A stretch of 64,000 nt of DNA, taken from the NCBI GenBank assembly GCA_907163375.1, contig CAJQUW010001640.1:1-64000 (forward strand), in the 5' to 3' direction. Positions 9,478 to 21,112 of this stretch are shown in pieces; positions within the stretch are counted from its first letter, which is position 1; each line of letters begins with the position of its first letter. Origin of the DNA: Prostheceraeus crozeri (taxonomy: Eukaryota > Platyhelminthes > Polycladida > Euryleptidae). The position numbers and the translations under genes were made by a program. Below the pieces are notes generated by a model, which saw only the letters and a program-made list of their open reading frames with translations, did not search any database and was not told the DNA's origin.

Positions 9478-10437
9478 GACTTAGGACCAGTGGCGATTTC
9501 TCAGGGTAATTAAGGCAAACAGTGTTTATTGTTAAATTATCAAGTTAAACCAACTTTTACCGTTTCATTCTTATGATGATAGAGCAATTCGTCCTTTTTT
9601 AGGTAAATTTTAGAAATTTAATTCTTATTGTATGTAATCATTAATATGTGTACTACTATATTTGAAGTTTATAAGTAACACATCACCAGGTAGCGAAATC
9701 TACATTGTGAAAGAAGATATAATATTAAGAACATGATGTTTTCTGCATTGGCATGGAAACATCGTTTGTCGATAAACGTCATCACTGTTGATATCTCGAG
9801 TTGGCAGACATCAGGGTAAAGATTCCTCTGAAACATTACCCGGTCTTACGGGAATGCTACATCAATCTTATTTCCTAATGATTTGTTTTGTACTATTGAT
9901 AAGATAAGATGCATGTTTTGCCAAACAAATTTCGTGCTGAATTGCAAGTTTTGTATAAACCGATGAGTTTGTTGGTCAGACAGAAAGTGCTGTACAAGGG
10001 TACGGATGCTGTATATATTCGTATGCATTTTAAAACGATAGGATAAAAGGCGAACAATTACATAATAGTTTGACCTGCAGTTTGCCTATTGATTCTAAGC
10101 TTAATAGGTTTAGGTGTTATTGTATATACCTGGGAAAGAGAGACAATAATCGCCGCTGCTTAGGACGTGATGTTGTCATGACGTCTGTGTCCTTGCTTCA
10201 GCACCAAACGCAATATACATGTGCAGTGACTCTGATATCTTGTTCACTTCACACGCTTCAGTCTGTAATTTGCTTCAGAAAGGCCTAACACTGCTGGGAA
10301 CCATCCGAAACCATCGAAGAGAGATTCTGAATTAACTGAGGAACACAAAGCGACCTGTTTCGTTGACAATCTTTGCAAATGACCAAGAACAAAAACGTCA
10401 ACCTGAGCTCCTCATTCTGGTGGAAAAAAAAGGAAGC
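9478..10437. other. Segment between the two 120-bp repeats
   Basis: 960 bases of AT-rich sequence without a recognisable gene. No terminal inverted repeats or RT/transposase motifs were seen. It could be an insertion that duplicated its flanks, or unrelated spacer between two duplicated exons. Confidence 0.5.
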
Positions 10438-10557
10438 GTCTTAGACTACAATATTGGCATAAGGACGTCGATCAAGAAGATCAAAAATGTGGAGGAATTC
10501 TTCTATCGTTGCAAAACCCAAAGAAGGCCCTTCCTGCTGACATGCAATAGCATTAAT
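10438..10557 (+). repeat. 120-bp direct repeat, copy 2
   Basis: Identical to 9358-9477. Here the frame continues for another dozen codons before a stop (the open frame ends at 10596). Confidence 0.9.
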
Positions 10558-10920
10558 TCAGCTGCTTCAATTCATTTTAGACGGATGTTCTTCTAAACGG
10601 AAGCCGATTTTGAAGAATCCATCTCTTCATCTTGAACACTTGAACGGATATCCGATTTACACCCATATCGTCAATCCGAATTGTTGGAGAGTATTCGGGT
10701 TTTCTGAAGAGACTCACTTTTCCTGTACATCCAGTCCCACAAATCGCACGACGTTGCCACACGTGTCTGCCGCATGTGTGGAAACAAATTCGCAGCTATT
10801 GTGATGATTGCTCAAATCGATTGCACCGGCATTTGGAGAAAAAATGCAAATGTGAAGTGAAGACTGCTTCAGATGATGTTGAGGACTCGATTCTGTTTAG
10901 CACCGATTTCCGTGATGTTG
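10558..10920 (+). pseudogene. Unrecognised coding-like sequence with Cys pairs
   Basis: Short open frames in different phases follow one another. One (about 10755-10940) reads CHTC, then YCDDC, then KCKC within about 45 residues, an arrangement like a zinc-binding cluster, and ends EDSILFSTDFRDVAEYRAQ. Another (10610-10804) is open for 64 codons. The frame changes suggest a broken gene or a transposase C-terminus (a piggyBac-like cysteine-rich end crossed my mind), but the evidence is weak and I assign no function. Confidence 0.25.
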
Positions 10921-11924
10921 CGGAATATCGAGCACAATAGAATTTTAGCTAGTGCCCACAAGATGTTGACAAGCAACCCAAACATGTAATGAGATTTGGT
11001 CAAATCAGTCCGATAAATATAGTTTAAGTGAAATTACCGCAATTTATGAAGAGGGCACGCATACAACAGGTGCAACACCTGGTTTAGAGCAGATGCAACA
11101 CCTGCAACACCCTTGCCAGCGTCCTTGAGTACATTCAAATGATTGCTTGATTCCATTAAAGTGAAATCTTGAACATTAAAATTCTGGTCTGGCACGGGAC
11201 GAAAAGTCCCACTCTGACTCTGCGACAATTAGATTATTATCGTTCATATTGATGAGTTGATTAGTTGATTCGTTTAAACATTTTCTCCATTCACACCCAT
11301 TTTTTGATGCACGTGTACAGACGGATAAGCTGAAAATCTGAAAAGACTGAAAATTGATCAGTTTTATGTACGCCTGTGCGCGGCGCACCGGATCTTCTAC
11401 CTGCGCCGGTTCTCAGGCCAGTGCACCGAAATGTGCAAATCTCGATCAAATCAATATTTTGCAGTATAGCTTCAGTTATACTTAATTCATTTTGGCTGTT
11501 ATCTTAGTAACAGCAAATTAAAGAGAAGAATATTTTGACCATAAAATTAAATTAATCCAACTAGTATTAGTCACCTTTAAATTTCTAATTTCTTTAAATT
11601 ACTAAATGGACCATTTTCCCTTTGAAATCACGGCCATAACATAAAATAGTCGTTGCATTTTCTGATGTTGAGACAAAATGTGAAAAAGGTGACGAAAATT
11701 TGATAATTCAGGTCTATGATAAGTCATTTCAGGTCACGAAATTTCAATCCCCGCAATCCCAGAATTCCATCACCTTTTAGCGAATATTGCGTACCGAGTA
11801 ATTGCTCCTCTTGCTTTTTTCGGCATCCAGACACATTGTCACATCACAAAGAGACTGCTTGAAGCCGAGTAATGTCGTAATGTTGAGCTTCTTGCATATC
11901 TAATTTGTAGATAACGGTGACATT
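10921..11924. other. No recognisable gene
   Basis: AT-rich. Contains three close copies of GCAACACCTG at about 11069-11115. Nothing else recognised. Confidence 0.5.
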
Positions 11925-11929
11925 GATTC

Positions 11930-12085
11930 TGTTATGTCCGAGATAAAACGACCGGCAGCTGGTAGCTCTGCGTAATGTATGTAATATCACAGCACAATTT
12001 CAAATACATAAAGTACATATAACTCCCACTCCAAGTAGGCTGTTCTCCTTACATATGCCTGTGCACACACTACATAGACATATCA
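11930..12085 (-). repeat. LTR (downstream copy relative to the element)
   Basis: 156 bp starting TGTTATGTCC and ending GACATATCA. Matches the other LTR once its insertion is set aside. Confidence 0.92.
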
Positions 12086-15000
12086 TTTCTTCCCCCTATT
12101 TAAATGAACACAAAAAGTCATTCATGAAAACCAAAACGTTCGGGAGGTTTTCTCTTTCGCAGAGGATATCGACGCTCCGGCTCCGCTGGATGACTATGAT
12201 CTACATTTTGAGGTTCAGGCTCCTTTTGAGGTTCAGCAATTGATTACAATGTTTTTTCCATGCTCCCCTCTCACACTTAATAATTCGAATATTCTTACCA
12301 ATCGTTCTTATCACTTCACATGTAAGCCATTTTGCTCCATGTCTGTAATTCCTCACATAGACCAGAGATCCTACCGGAAACTTTTTCGCTGAACAGCCCT
12401 CTTCATTCTGTGTCCCATCGGCTTTGCTAAGTCCTGAAATCAAAACCGATAACATATTTCTCGGCACTCTACCATGTAATACTTATGCAGGACATAACCC
12501 GCTTAATTCTGTGTGAGGCATTGTTCGATACATAAACAGAACTTGTCGGACCATTTTCAACAACTAGACTTGACAATGATCTCATTTGTGTTCTCATTCC
12601 ATTCTCCCCGATTTCTTCGAACCTTCGTCATATGATTTTTAAACGTGGACACCAATGGTTTAGCGGAGCGATTTGTGTCCACGTGATGTAACGTGGATGT
12701 GATGTGTTTGATTTCTTGATCAGAGCAGAACGACTCAAACTCCTTAGAAGTGAACTGACTGCCGTTATCGGATACTAATGTCTCGCATAAGCCTTCAATT
12801 GCGAATATTTGTTCCAAAGATTCAATCGTTTCCTTAGATGTTGTTCGATTTTTATCCATCATACCAACATAAGGAAACTTAGATTTTGCATCAATTATTA
12901 TCAACCACATTTTATCAAAAAATGGACCTGCATAATCCACATGAATTATTTCCCATGGATTCTTCGGTTCCGGCCATTTGGAATATTCTTGAGATGGATT
13001 CTTAGACGACTTCTTGTAGCTATCACATCGCATACAAAACTGCTCAATGTCCTTATTGATGTTGGGACACCATACATATTGACGAGCTGTTTGCTTCATT
13101 CTCACTACACCGTAATGTCCTGTGTGTAACATCCTGATTACATCATTTCGCATTACTTCTGGTATTAGTATCCGCATTGCTGTTTCTCCAGGTAACAAAA
13201 TTATACCTTTGTGTACAAACAGTCGATCTCGATGATGCCAATATGGTCTTAGATATTCTTGCTTTGATATTCGTAGCGGCCATTTGTCTTCATTTATAGG
13301 ATTGCGTATTTCATATAGGACTCTATCTCGCTCCATTTCGTTCCTTACTCTTTCTACATTAAAAGGAGCATTGTACAGATGCATGGATATTAAGTGCGCT
13401 GTTTCTAATTCTTCAATTTTCTCCATGTTGTCGAAAGATTCATCCATCCCGACTCGTAACCGACTAAGACAGTCTGCATTACAATGGTGTGAAGTAGGGC
13501 GAACTCGAATTGTGAAATTATAAGCACGTAGTTTGAGAGCCCATCTCACTAAGCGTTGTGCTGCCATTACCGGAATGTCTTTATCTGGTGAAAATATGTA
13601 CGATAATGGCTTGTTATCAATTTGTAAAATGAAGTTTCTCCCAAACAAATATTTGTGAAATTTCGTAACGCCAAAAATAACTGCTAGTCTTTCTTTATCT
13701 AGTTGCGAATAATTTCATTGAGATCCAGTTAATGTTTTGCTACTGTCTTCGCAATCGGTCTTTCTATACCATTCTCCATTTGCGAGAGGACCGCACCAAC
13801 ACCATGTGGCGATGCGTCTGTAGCCAGTATCAGTTCATTAGCAGGATTATAATGAGTCAAATTGGTTTGACGGATAATTTCGTTTTTTACAATTGATTGA
13901 AATATAGCTGGTGAGGAACTCTACCCAAATGGTAGCCTGTACTAAATTGTATTTGTACAAACCATAAACTGTATTGATAACACAAATCTTCTTTGAATCA
14001 TCGTCTAGCTCCAATTGGTAATAAGCATCAGACATGTTTAAAGTTGTAAACTTTTCTCCACCTTGTATTTTCGCGAATATATCATCAATTGTAGGAATTG
14101 GATGTTGTTTAGTCTCCGATCTTCGATTTAATTCCGTAAAGTCTCCACAAACACGTAGCTTTCCATTAGGCTTGGTTACAATCACAGTTGGTACAGCCCA
14201 GTCACTATACTGAACTTTCTCCAACACACCTTGTTCAAATAATCTTTCAAGCTCTTCTTTTACCGGTTTCATTTGAGTAAACGGTAAAGGTCTAGCTTTT
14301 TTGAAAACAGGTTGTGTTTCTTGTTTCAACTGAATATGAGCTTTAGATTTTGTATAGTGTCCTATGTCTTGTTTGAAAACCAATGGATATTTTGATTTAA
14401 TTATTGCGAGTTCTTGTTCAGGGACATTATCATCCGATTCACATAGTCATTGCTAATAAATGTTGCTCTCTTTGGTATTATGACTACTTGGTTGAGATAA
14501 CTTTGATAAAGCAGAGAAACCATTTTCAATAAGTCCAAAATGATCTGACCAAGTCACTCCCATGAGATTAGCACAATCTTTCAAATCCAGAACCAAAAGA
14601 GACAAATTAGAAATTGACTTTGATCCAATTTTTACATCAACAAAACAGCTTCCTTTAACAGGTAGCATGTTTCCGCCACAGGTTTTTATTGCCGACGAAG
14701 CAGGGCTAAGCTGAGGAGATCCTATTATTTTATACACATCTGAGCCTATAAGAGAACACGTTGCACCAGAATCCCATTGAAAGTCAATTTCCTTTCCGTT
14801 TATTTCAACAGGTATAACAATTTTATTTTCTGTTCTGTTGAAGAGATTCACTGTATTCACGGTTTCAACTGTTCCTACAGACTTCATGTCATTTGATTTA
14901 TGTTTATTTTGAAAAGAAGAATTTTTGTTCCAATGCATATACCTATTCCAATTAGTATTGGCTTCACAAACGCTGGAATAATGTCCATTATAGCGTTTAC

Positions 15001-15923
15001 AGATCTGAGATTGTTGATCCCTTGCAGGACAATCGTGTCGTTTGTGGTGAACAAAACATCCAGGACAACCTTTTAAAACAGTTTTAGTATTTGTTTTATA
15101 GTAATTATTGTCACTTCGAAAAGCAGGATTTTTAATATTCTTAACTTTTGTTTTATAACCATGCTTCTTATATGTTTTCGAAATTTGACTAACTGTTTGT
15201 CCGGTTTCCTTTTTACCCAAACCTTGGACTACTTGATCTGACATGCATGTCTGTAAATAATTTTGAGCCTTTTGATTTAAAGTTTCTACTGTCAGCTTAC
15301 CATCTTGAACACATTAACGTCTTATTTCCGCATGTTGAGTTTTGCGAAGGATTGCATCTATGATCATCTGATCAGTATATGGTGCTTTGCATGAAGAGTT
15401 TGAACAGACAAAATCACAATCATCAGCTAGTCCTTTCAATTCTGCAATCCAATCGGCGCATGTTTGTTCGAGTTTTATACCAGCTTCGCTAAACTCATAC
15501 CGTGCAGCATATTTATTAGTTGTTTCTTTAAAATGAGTTTGTAATATATCCCGCAAATCTTCATATGATTTTGTATTTAAATCAATTCCTGCTTGGAGAT
15601 TCTTAAGAAGCTGATAAGTTTCTGGTCACATTGAGGCCAGAAGACAAGCACGCTTGACATTTGAATCAGTTGTATTATGCAATATGAAGTGTTGTTCTAA
15701 TCTCTCTACATATTGATTCCATTTTTCCTTTGTTCGGGATTATTCTTCACATTTTGGTAGATGAGCATTAGTAACAACTGAAGGTGAAGGCATTGATGTA
15801 AGAACACAATATGTTTTCAGCATTGTTTCAAATTGCAATTGTTGCTGCTTTAAGATCTCCTGCAGTTCTTTTGCCGATATGGACATTTTGGTTTTATTTC
15901 TTCCTTTTACTCCTAGCACCAAA

Positions 15924-16692
15924 TGTTATGTCCGAAATAAAACGACCGGCAGCTGGTAGCTCTGCGTAATGTATGTAATATCACAGCACAATTTCAAATA
16001 CATAAAGTACATAGAACCACAGAATTAAATATTTTGTTTATCTGCTTCGGTTTGCTAGAAGTGTGATTAATACGAAACGGACGGCACATTGAGGAACCTA
16101 TTAGGTGGGCAAAAAGGAATTCGTAATACCTTACAGAGATAGGAAAAAAGTCGTGCGTCGCTTGCGGATTAATGTGAGTTCCAGCAAAGTGCTTCGATTG
16201 CCAAAATTCCCTCAGATTCGAAGAATTCAGATCATTGACCACAAGTTTTCTCCATAATGTTGGCCCTTCCGATCATTATTAAAGAAAGTAGCAGGCGTAC
16301 GAAAATTAGTTCACTTGATGATCCTCTCCTCGGCATTGCTCACTGTATAGTGCATACATTGAATCGAAGCCACGCATCGATGTGTGTTTTGGTGTGTGCG
16401 ACGTGATATCACAGCACGCACGCATCTCTCACTGGCTCTGGTGTCCTTTGCTGACAGCTTATTGTTTGCCATTTCCAATAGCAAGCGATACACGAATTAT
16501 CCATTCGAGAAGGAGCAAGTTGTCTAATTCTGTGATATGTGCCATTTCGATATTAAGGTTACATACAATTCTTCCTTTCTAGGAAACCGAGGCGCGCGCA
16601 GATGAATCTAATTCTGTGCATAGAACTCCCACTCCAAGTAGGCTGCTCTACTTACATAGAAATGCCTGTGCACACACTACATAGACATATAA
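15924..16692 (-). repeat. LTR (upstream copy), split by an insertion
   Basis: Same start (TGTTATGTCC) and nearly the same end (GACATATAA) as the LTR at 11930-12085. A 601-bp element occupies 16018-16618. Confidence 0.92.
16018..16618. mobile_element. Non-autonomous hAT-type element (family N2), complete
   Basis: 601 bp inserted in the LTR. It is flanked by a perfect 8-bp duplication CATAGAAC (16010-16017 and 16619-16626). The other LTR carries one matching copy of this site, with one base different, and no insertion. Terminal inverted repeats are CACAGAATTAAAT and CACAGAATTAGAT, 12 of 13 matching. 8-bp duplications with CA..TG ends are typical of hAT elements. It carries no transposase. A diverged, truncated copy lies at 45212-45700. 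Confidence 0.92.
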
Positions 16693-16920
16693 GATTCGAA
16701 TCTTTCTATACAGTTTCTGATGTGAAAAAAAGAGTAAAAAACTCTTCCTTTACTACATATAATTTTCAATAATTAAATAAAAAACCTGCCGTTTCGTCCG
16801 CCACTGACTTTGTTATTGAGTGATTCTAGATTTTTGCAATTTGTTGTTGCATGCATATAATTTATCTTTCATGTTGTTGTAGAGTTTCATTAGAGCTGTC
16901 ACACAGACGTACGGCTAAAA

Positions 16921-17790
16921 CAAAGAGTAAGTATATTAGGTAGAGTAGCAACTCAGCATTCATTATATCCCGAATGTGTATACACGTTCAATTTTAATAA
17001 ATGAACTCGAGATGAACGCAGTTGGAATTATTACCAAATGTGAGATATGCAAATTTCTGCAGTTTTGAAGCTGAATTGACTGATCATGATAGCGATACAG
17101 AAGAAACGATAGTATTTTACAGATCCTCCGTGTCTGTAAATGTCAATAATGACAGCCTTGGAGAGTTAATGTTTGTTAAATTAGCAATTCCACTGGTTTT
17201 GCTATTACTTTTATACTCAACTTCAAGAGTAGGAATTCTTGAGCGTGATCATTCATATCACAAGCAACCTGCCACTGGTAGAGTAAAATGTCATAATCAA
17301 AGACAATCATTCCAATTAACTTTAACAGATGTAAATGGATTCACATCACTATTCAGATTCAAGAAATGAAAAATAAATTTGGTGAATCATAAAATCATGC
17401 AGATGAAAATTGAATTAAAAACATGACATGTCAGCCAAGAAAGCACAATGAGATCTCGACTTTTTCATGAAGACTTCATTATAATGCGGTTCATGAAATA
17501 CCCTTGACAATCAGTTTAATTTCCGCTTAGTCACGATGTTTGTTAACAAATATATTCATACCCTTTGATATCCAACTTGTTTCATACGTATAAAGTGGCT
17601 TCATGTCGGTAGTATATGAATTTGCAAGCATTTAGCTTTTTAAAAGCTGCTCAAATATTTTTTTGGAGCACACGAACGCAATCTCTGCAAAAAACTGAAT
17701 CTTGTCACATACAATTTTTCACTGTATACAGTACTTTTTTGAGTCGACACTCTATACCTACCATATACTTACTCCATCGGCTAAATTACG
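16921..17790 (-). repeat. Diverged inverted copy of part of the 32.5-33.4 kb block
   Basis: On the reverse strand this matches about 32540-33380, and equally the second copy at about 37990-38835. Shared landmarks include TATTAGGTAGAGT, TTGACTGATCATGATAG, GATGTAAATGG, CAGATTCAAGAA and GAGTCGACACTCTA. Identity is clearly lower than between the two copies of the 27-39 kb tandem duplication, so this is an older member of a dispersed repeat. A 115-codon open frame (17022-17369, plus strand) lies inside it. The frame is interrupted by indels in the other copies, so I do not regard it as a gene. Confidence 0.8.
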
Positions 17791-18943
17791 ATTGCAGTCA
17801 CTTATAAGAATTGAAAAAAGTTTCAAGGAAGCCTGTGTTGGTCTGCTTCAAATTCTTTGACATTACGAATTTTCCTAGCGCTCTATTAAATTTGCATTGA
17901 ATTCTAGAAAATTTGAACTTCTATTATGAAAGATGAAGACCTTGCCTTCAAGATTTGAAGTTTCAGTTGATTCTCTCAAAGAGAATCTAAAACGCGAAAC
18001 TAATTATATTCCACACATACTTCAACAAGTGTTTCATTGCAGCTTTTCATCATTTTCGGTGCACCGAACTTACCGATGTGAGTAGGTACGCACAGCCCTA
18101 GTTGTATGTTTGATGAGGTTTTCTCGATCTGCTATTAAACATAGCCATAAGAAAAATGGCTATTTCAGTTGAGGTGTATATCAAAGCAATATGATTGTAG
18201 ATTTAAGTCATTTATAATTCATGCGAACTTTGAGCGACTCGCCCGGATTTTCAGACCTTCTAAGGACTAGTTTCTGTTCTCTTGATATCTTGAGATTTTC
18301 TGATGCTAATTCTTCTATACTACAAAGAAAACATCATCTCACTTCGAAAGTAGATTTTATTATCTGTAGTTTGTACGCACACGACGTTTCGTCATCGACT
18401 TAATCATGTGATGGAAATTTATGGTGACATGCACCGAACATTCATTCTCCGAGTAGAACTTCATGTTTGGATTTTATGCAATTCGACAGTTCTACGCATG
18501 TCCACATAATTGCGCAAGTTAAAATGCAAAGCAGACCATCGAAATAAAGAGAAGCAGACCAAGTAGTGTGGCTTGAAAGATGTCGGTATAGGTATGAGGA
18601 ATCATAAGTAAGATGCTCACGCAAAATGTGAGTCTAAAAATATATGTTCGATGCATGTTATCGCAAATGTCCATCACATGATTAGGTCGATGTTTAAAAT
18701 TTGATGCCGAATGTTTGAAATTGGTAGAATTTGTTTCGCATTTGGTTTCGCATAAATGTGCCTTTCATTCTGGGCTTGGCTTTTTCGCGAAAAATTCATC
18801 GTTTCACACAAAGATTTACATTTTTCATATTATGTCACATTTGAAGATGTCAATATTCATATCTCATCGAAATCACATGCATCACACATTTATTAATTCC
18901 AAGAATTACCAAGTTCACAATTATTACATCTACAGTGAAAAGC
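17791..18943. other. No recognisable gene
   Basis: No RNA gene, repeat pair or protein motif recognised. Confidence 0.5.
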
Positions 18944-19195
18944 AAAGTACTTAAACTGCATGGCCATACCAGAAGAATAACTCTGGGAGTAATTCGAATC
19001 TGCTTCGAAGGCATGGTGAAGGGGAGAAGCAGAGGACGACAAACAAGAAGATGGCTAGACTGTGTACACGAATGGAAGGGCCTGGACCTCACAGAACTAA
19101 GCGACGCAGTGAAAAACCGCAGCGAAATTCTGGAAACGGATCTCACACGTTGGTGCGCAATCTGCGACAAGCGGAGACAGCGGACATCGATGATT
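18944..19195 (+). pseudogene. LINE C-terminal tail fragment
   Basis: The plus-strand frame reads HGHTRRITLGVI, KGRSRGRQTRRWLDCV, WKGLDL and DLTRWCAICDKRR. This is the C-terminal tail found after the RT domain of many LINEs (basic RGRQ..RW.D segment, then W.G, then R....R.W). Only the tail is present; no RT domain is found upstream. It is a 5'-truncated insertion relic, a common outcome of incomplete reverse transcription. Confidence 0.7.
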
Positions 19196-20194
19196 GCACT
19201 CCTTAAAATTTACGCAATCTTTGGAAAGTTTAAATTCTGTTATGGAAGCAAAAGTCATAGAGATTATTGCACAGTGAAATATATTGTGCGTAATTTAGCA
19301 ATGGTACAATGCGGAGAAATGAAGACTACAATGTATCTCTCATGATATCTGCATTGACTATCGATGCATACCAAAATATTTTAGAAATCTCAATTAGAGT
19401 ACATCTGCATATGCATTGCTGCCCGCTTTTTTTCTACATTGTTGCCTTTCTTTGCATTGTTCCACAGCTAAATTACGCGCGATATCCACCTCTGTCGGAC
19501 ATAAATGCAGAATTCCTCGTCATTGGAAGCTATGAATTTGTGTCCTCTAAAATTAGCCTAGATACTATTCCTATATTTGAAACCATGACCTTGTTGATCG
19601 GACAGTGGCTAGATCATGGTAGCAAAATCTTGAATGCTTACAATGAATAGAAGTGCTAAATTGTTTCAGACAAAACATGAAAGTCATCCTAAAAGAGAAG
19701 TAAGATCCTCCCCCTCTCCATCGTTGAAAACAATTGCAGTGAGTCATTTAGCAGTTGATCGCAGCAATAATTAATGATCATTTGACCCATTGCCTTAATT
19801 GACACTTTTATATCAGCAAATTTTCTGGAATCTATCACAAAGGGAAGCAATTCATCCCTGCAAGACGATGTTAAATCGTACTTTCAACAATACACATCAG
19901 CACTACTGAATAGACGTGATACGGTAAATGTCAAATTTGAAGCATCGTAAGAAAGATAACAAATTTGATGCCAGCTGTTTTCATGTTTTTCAAAGTTTGT
20001 TAGCTTCATTGAATGCAAATTCCATCCATTGAAAAGTCAACAGCTCGTATATATTTACTTAATATTGGTTCGTTACATATCCACCAGTTAAAAGTCTTTA
20101 AGAATACACGTATTGTAAAGACCGCTTTATTTAAGTTTTGAGCGTTCAAGTCATTGCTAGTGCAGTCAGTTACAATTGACCTTCATCATTAAAA
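19196..20194. other. No gene; upstream region of the sulfotransferase
   Basis: No coding motif. The last 80 bases before the sulfotransferase ATG contain a T/A-rich CTTTATTTAAG (20125-20135) and a TCAGT (20166-20170) that could be core-promoter elements, but their spacing is not convincing. Confidence 0.4.
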
Positions 20195-21112
20195 ATGACC
20201 ACGGAACAGTGTGATGTTAGCTTTATGGGTAAAGATGCATTTTCTTATAAAGGCATACCTTTTGGCAGCTGTTTCAAACCGGAGTACATACAGCGTTGTG
20301 AGAATTTTCAATTTCGAACCGACGATGTGATAGTAGCGGCGTACTGTCGCAGTGGAACAACTCTGACGCAAGAAACTGTCTGGCAAGTTTGCAATCATGA
20401 TAAACTAGAGAAAGGTGGTGAATATGGCTCATTGGATGATCGATCACCTTTTATGGAATTTCTTGGTCCTGTAGAAATGCGGAGGCTATTTCCACATCGA
20501 CGGCTATCTCTTGATGTCTTGGAGTCCTTTGTTGAAAAGAGACACTTGAAGACCCACCTTCCTTTCTTCTTTATCAAAGAACAATTCGAAAAAGTTAATC
20601 CCAAGATGATTTTCACGATAAGAAATCCCAAAGATGTGGCGACTTCATGCTCTGAATTTTATCCCGCATTTTGGAATGATCCCTCATGGATTGGAAACGA
20701 TTGGAATTCGTTTATTCAACTCTTCATGGATGGCAATGTTTTATACGGAGATTATTTCAGTCATTTGAAAGAGTACTGGAACATTCGCAATCGTCCAAAT
20801 ATTTTATTCCTTCGATACGAAGACTTAGTTCGTCAAAAGCATCAAGAGATTCGTAAAATAGCAGCATTCTTGGGATACAAACTGACAGAAGAAGAGGTTG
20901 ACGTAATAGCGCATAATACAAGCTTTGACTCGATGAAAAATAATAAGGCAGTGAACTTTAATATTCTTAATAGTGGAAAATATCATGTTCGTTCAGGAAA
21001 AATCGGGAATTGGAAAGAGAGATTCACTGTAGACCAGAACGAAGCAATGGACAAGTTAATTCAGAAGAGATGTGAAGACCTTGACATCGACATTGGATTT
21101 ATATTTGAATAA
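20195..21112 (+). CDS. Cytosolic sulfotransferase (SULT family), single exon
   Basis: Likely transfers sulfonate from PAPS to a small hydroxylated or amine substrate in the cytosol; the substrate cannot be told from sequence. The 305-residue length is normal for the family and the ORF runs uninterrupted from an ATG in good context (AAAAATGACC) to TAA. The PAPS-binding loop is at 50-58 but reads YCRSGTTLT instead of the usual YPKSGTTW: Arg replaces the conserved Lys and Cys the Pro. The catalytic His is H121 (KTHLP). The 3'-phosphate site is IRNPKDV (142-148) with S151. FLRYEDL is at 205-211 and the C-terminal RSGKIGNWKERF (266-277) matches the RKG..GDWK motif. No signal peptide or membrane segment. 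No AATAAA was seen in the next 200 bases, only GATAAA near 21250. It is intronless, so a retrocopy or a single-exon family member. This is the only convincing host gene in the window. Confidence 0.92.
   Translation: MTTEQCDVSFMGKDAFSYKGIPFGSCFKPEYIQRCENFQFRTDDVIVAAYCRSGTTLTQETVWQVCNHDKLEKGGEYGSLDDRSPFMEFLGPVEMRRLFPHRRLSLDVLESFVEKRHLKTHLPFFFIKEQFEKVNPKMIFTIRNPKDVATSCSEFYPAFWNDPSWIGNDWNSFIQLFMDGNVLYGDYFSHLKEYWNIRNRPNILFLRYEDLVRQKHQEIRKIAAFLGYKLTEEEVDVIAHNTSFDSMKNNKAVNFNILNSGKYHVRSGKIGNWKERFTVDQNEAMDKLIQKRCEDLDIDIGFIFE

Larger units (their letters stand above)
11930..16692 (-). mobile_element. Ty3/Gypsy LTR retrotransposon, broken fossil
   Basis: An LTR element on the minus strand with both LTRs, flanked by a 5-bp direct repeat GATTC (11925-11929 and 16693-16697). 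Reading minus, there is a primer-binding-site-like TGGTGCTAGG next to the upstream LTR and a polypurine tract (AGGGGGAAGAAA) next to the downstream LTR. Internal parts in order: gag-like region with a Cys/His knuckle (about 15.2-15.9 kb), aspartic protease with WDSGAT (about 14.5-15.2 kb), reverse transcriptase (about 13.8-14.4 kb), RNase H and integrase with the HHCNADCLSR and DNGSQFT motifs (about 12.2-13.6 kb). It is broken in at least four places. The LTRs differ by about 3% by eye, so insertion is fairly recent. One LTR hosts a later DNA transposon. Confidence 0.93.

Noticed and set aside
10558-10940. piggyBac-type cysteine-rich C-terminus
   Set aside because: Only Cys pairs resemble it; no TTAA ends or transposase core were found nearby.
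17022-17369. 115-codon ORF with a hydrophobic stretch, a possible small membrane protein
   Set aside because: It lies in a dispersed repeat whose other copies (about 33.0-33.3 kb and 38.5-38.8 kb, reverse strand) have indels in the same frame.
18850-19170. Minus-strand ORF of 106 codons
   Set aside because: It is antisense to the LINE C-terminal tail on the plus strand, which carries the recognisable motif.
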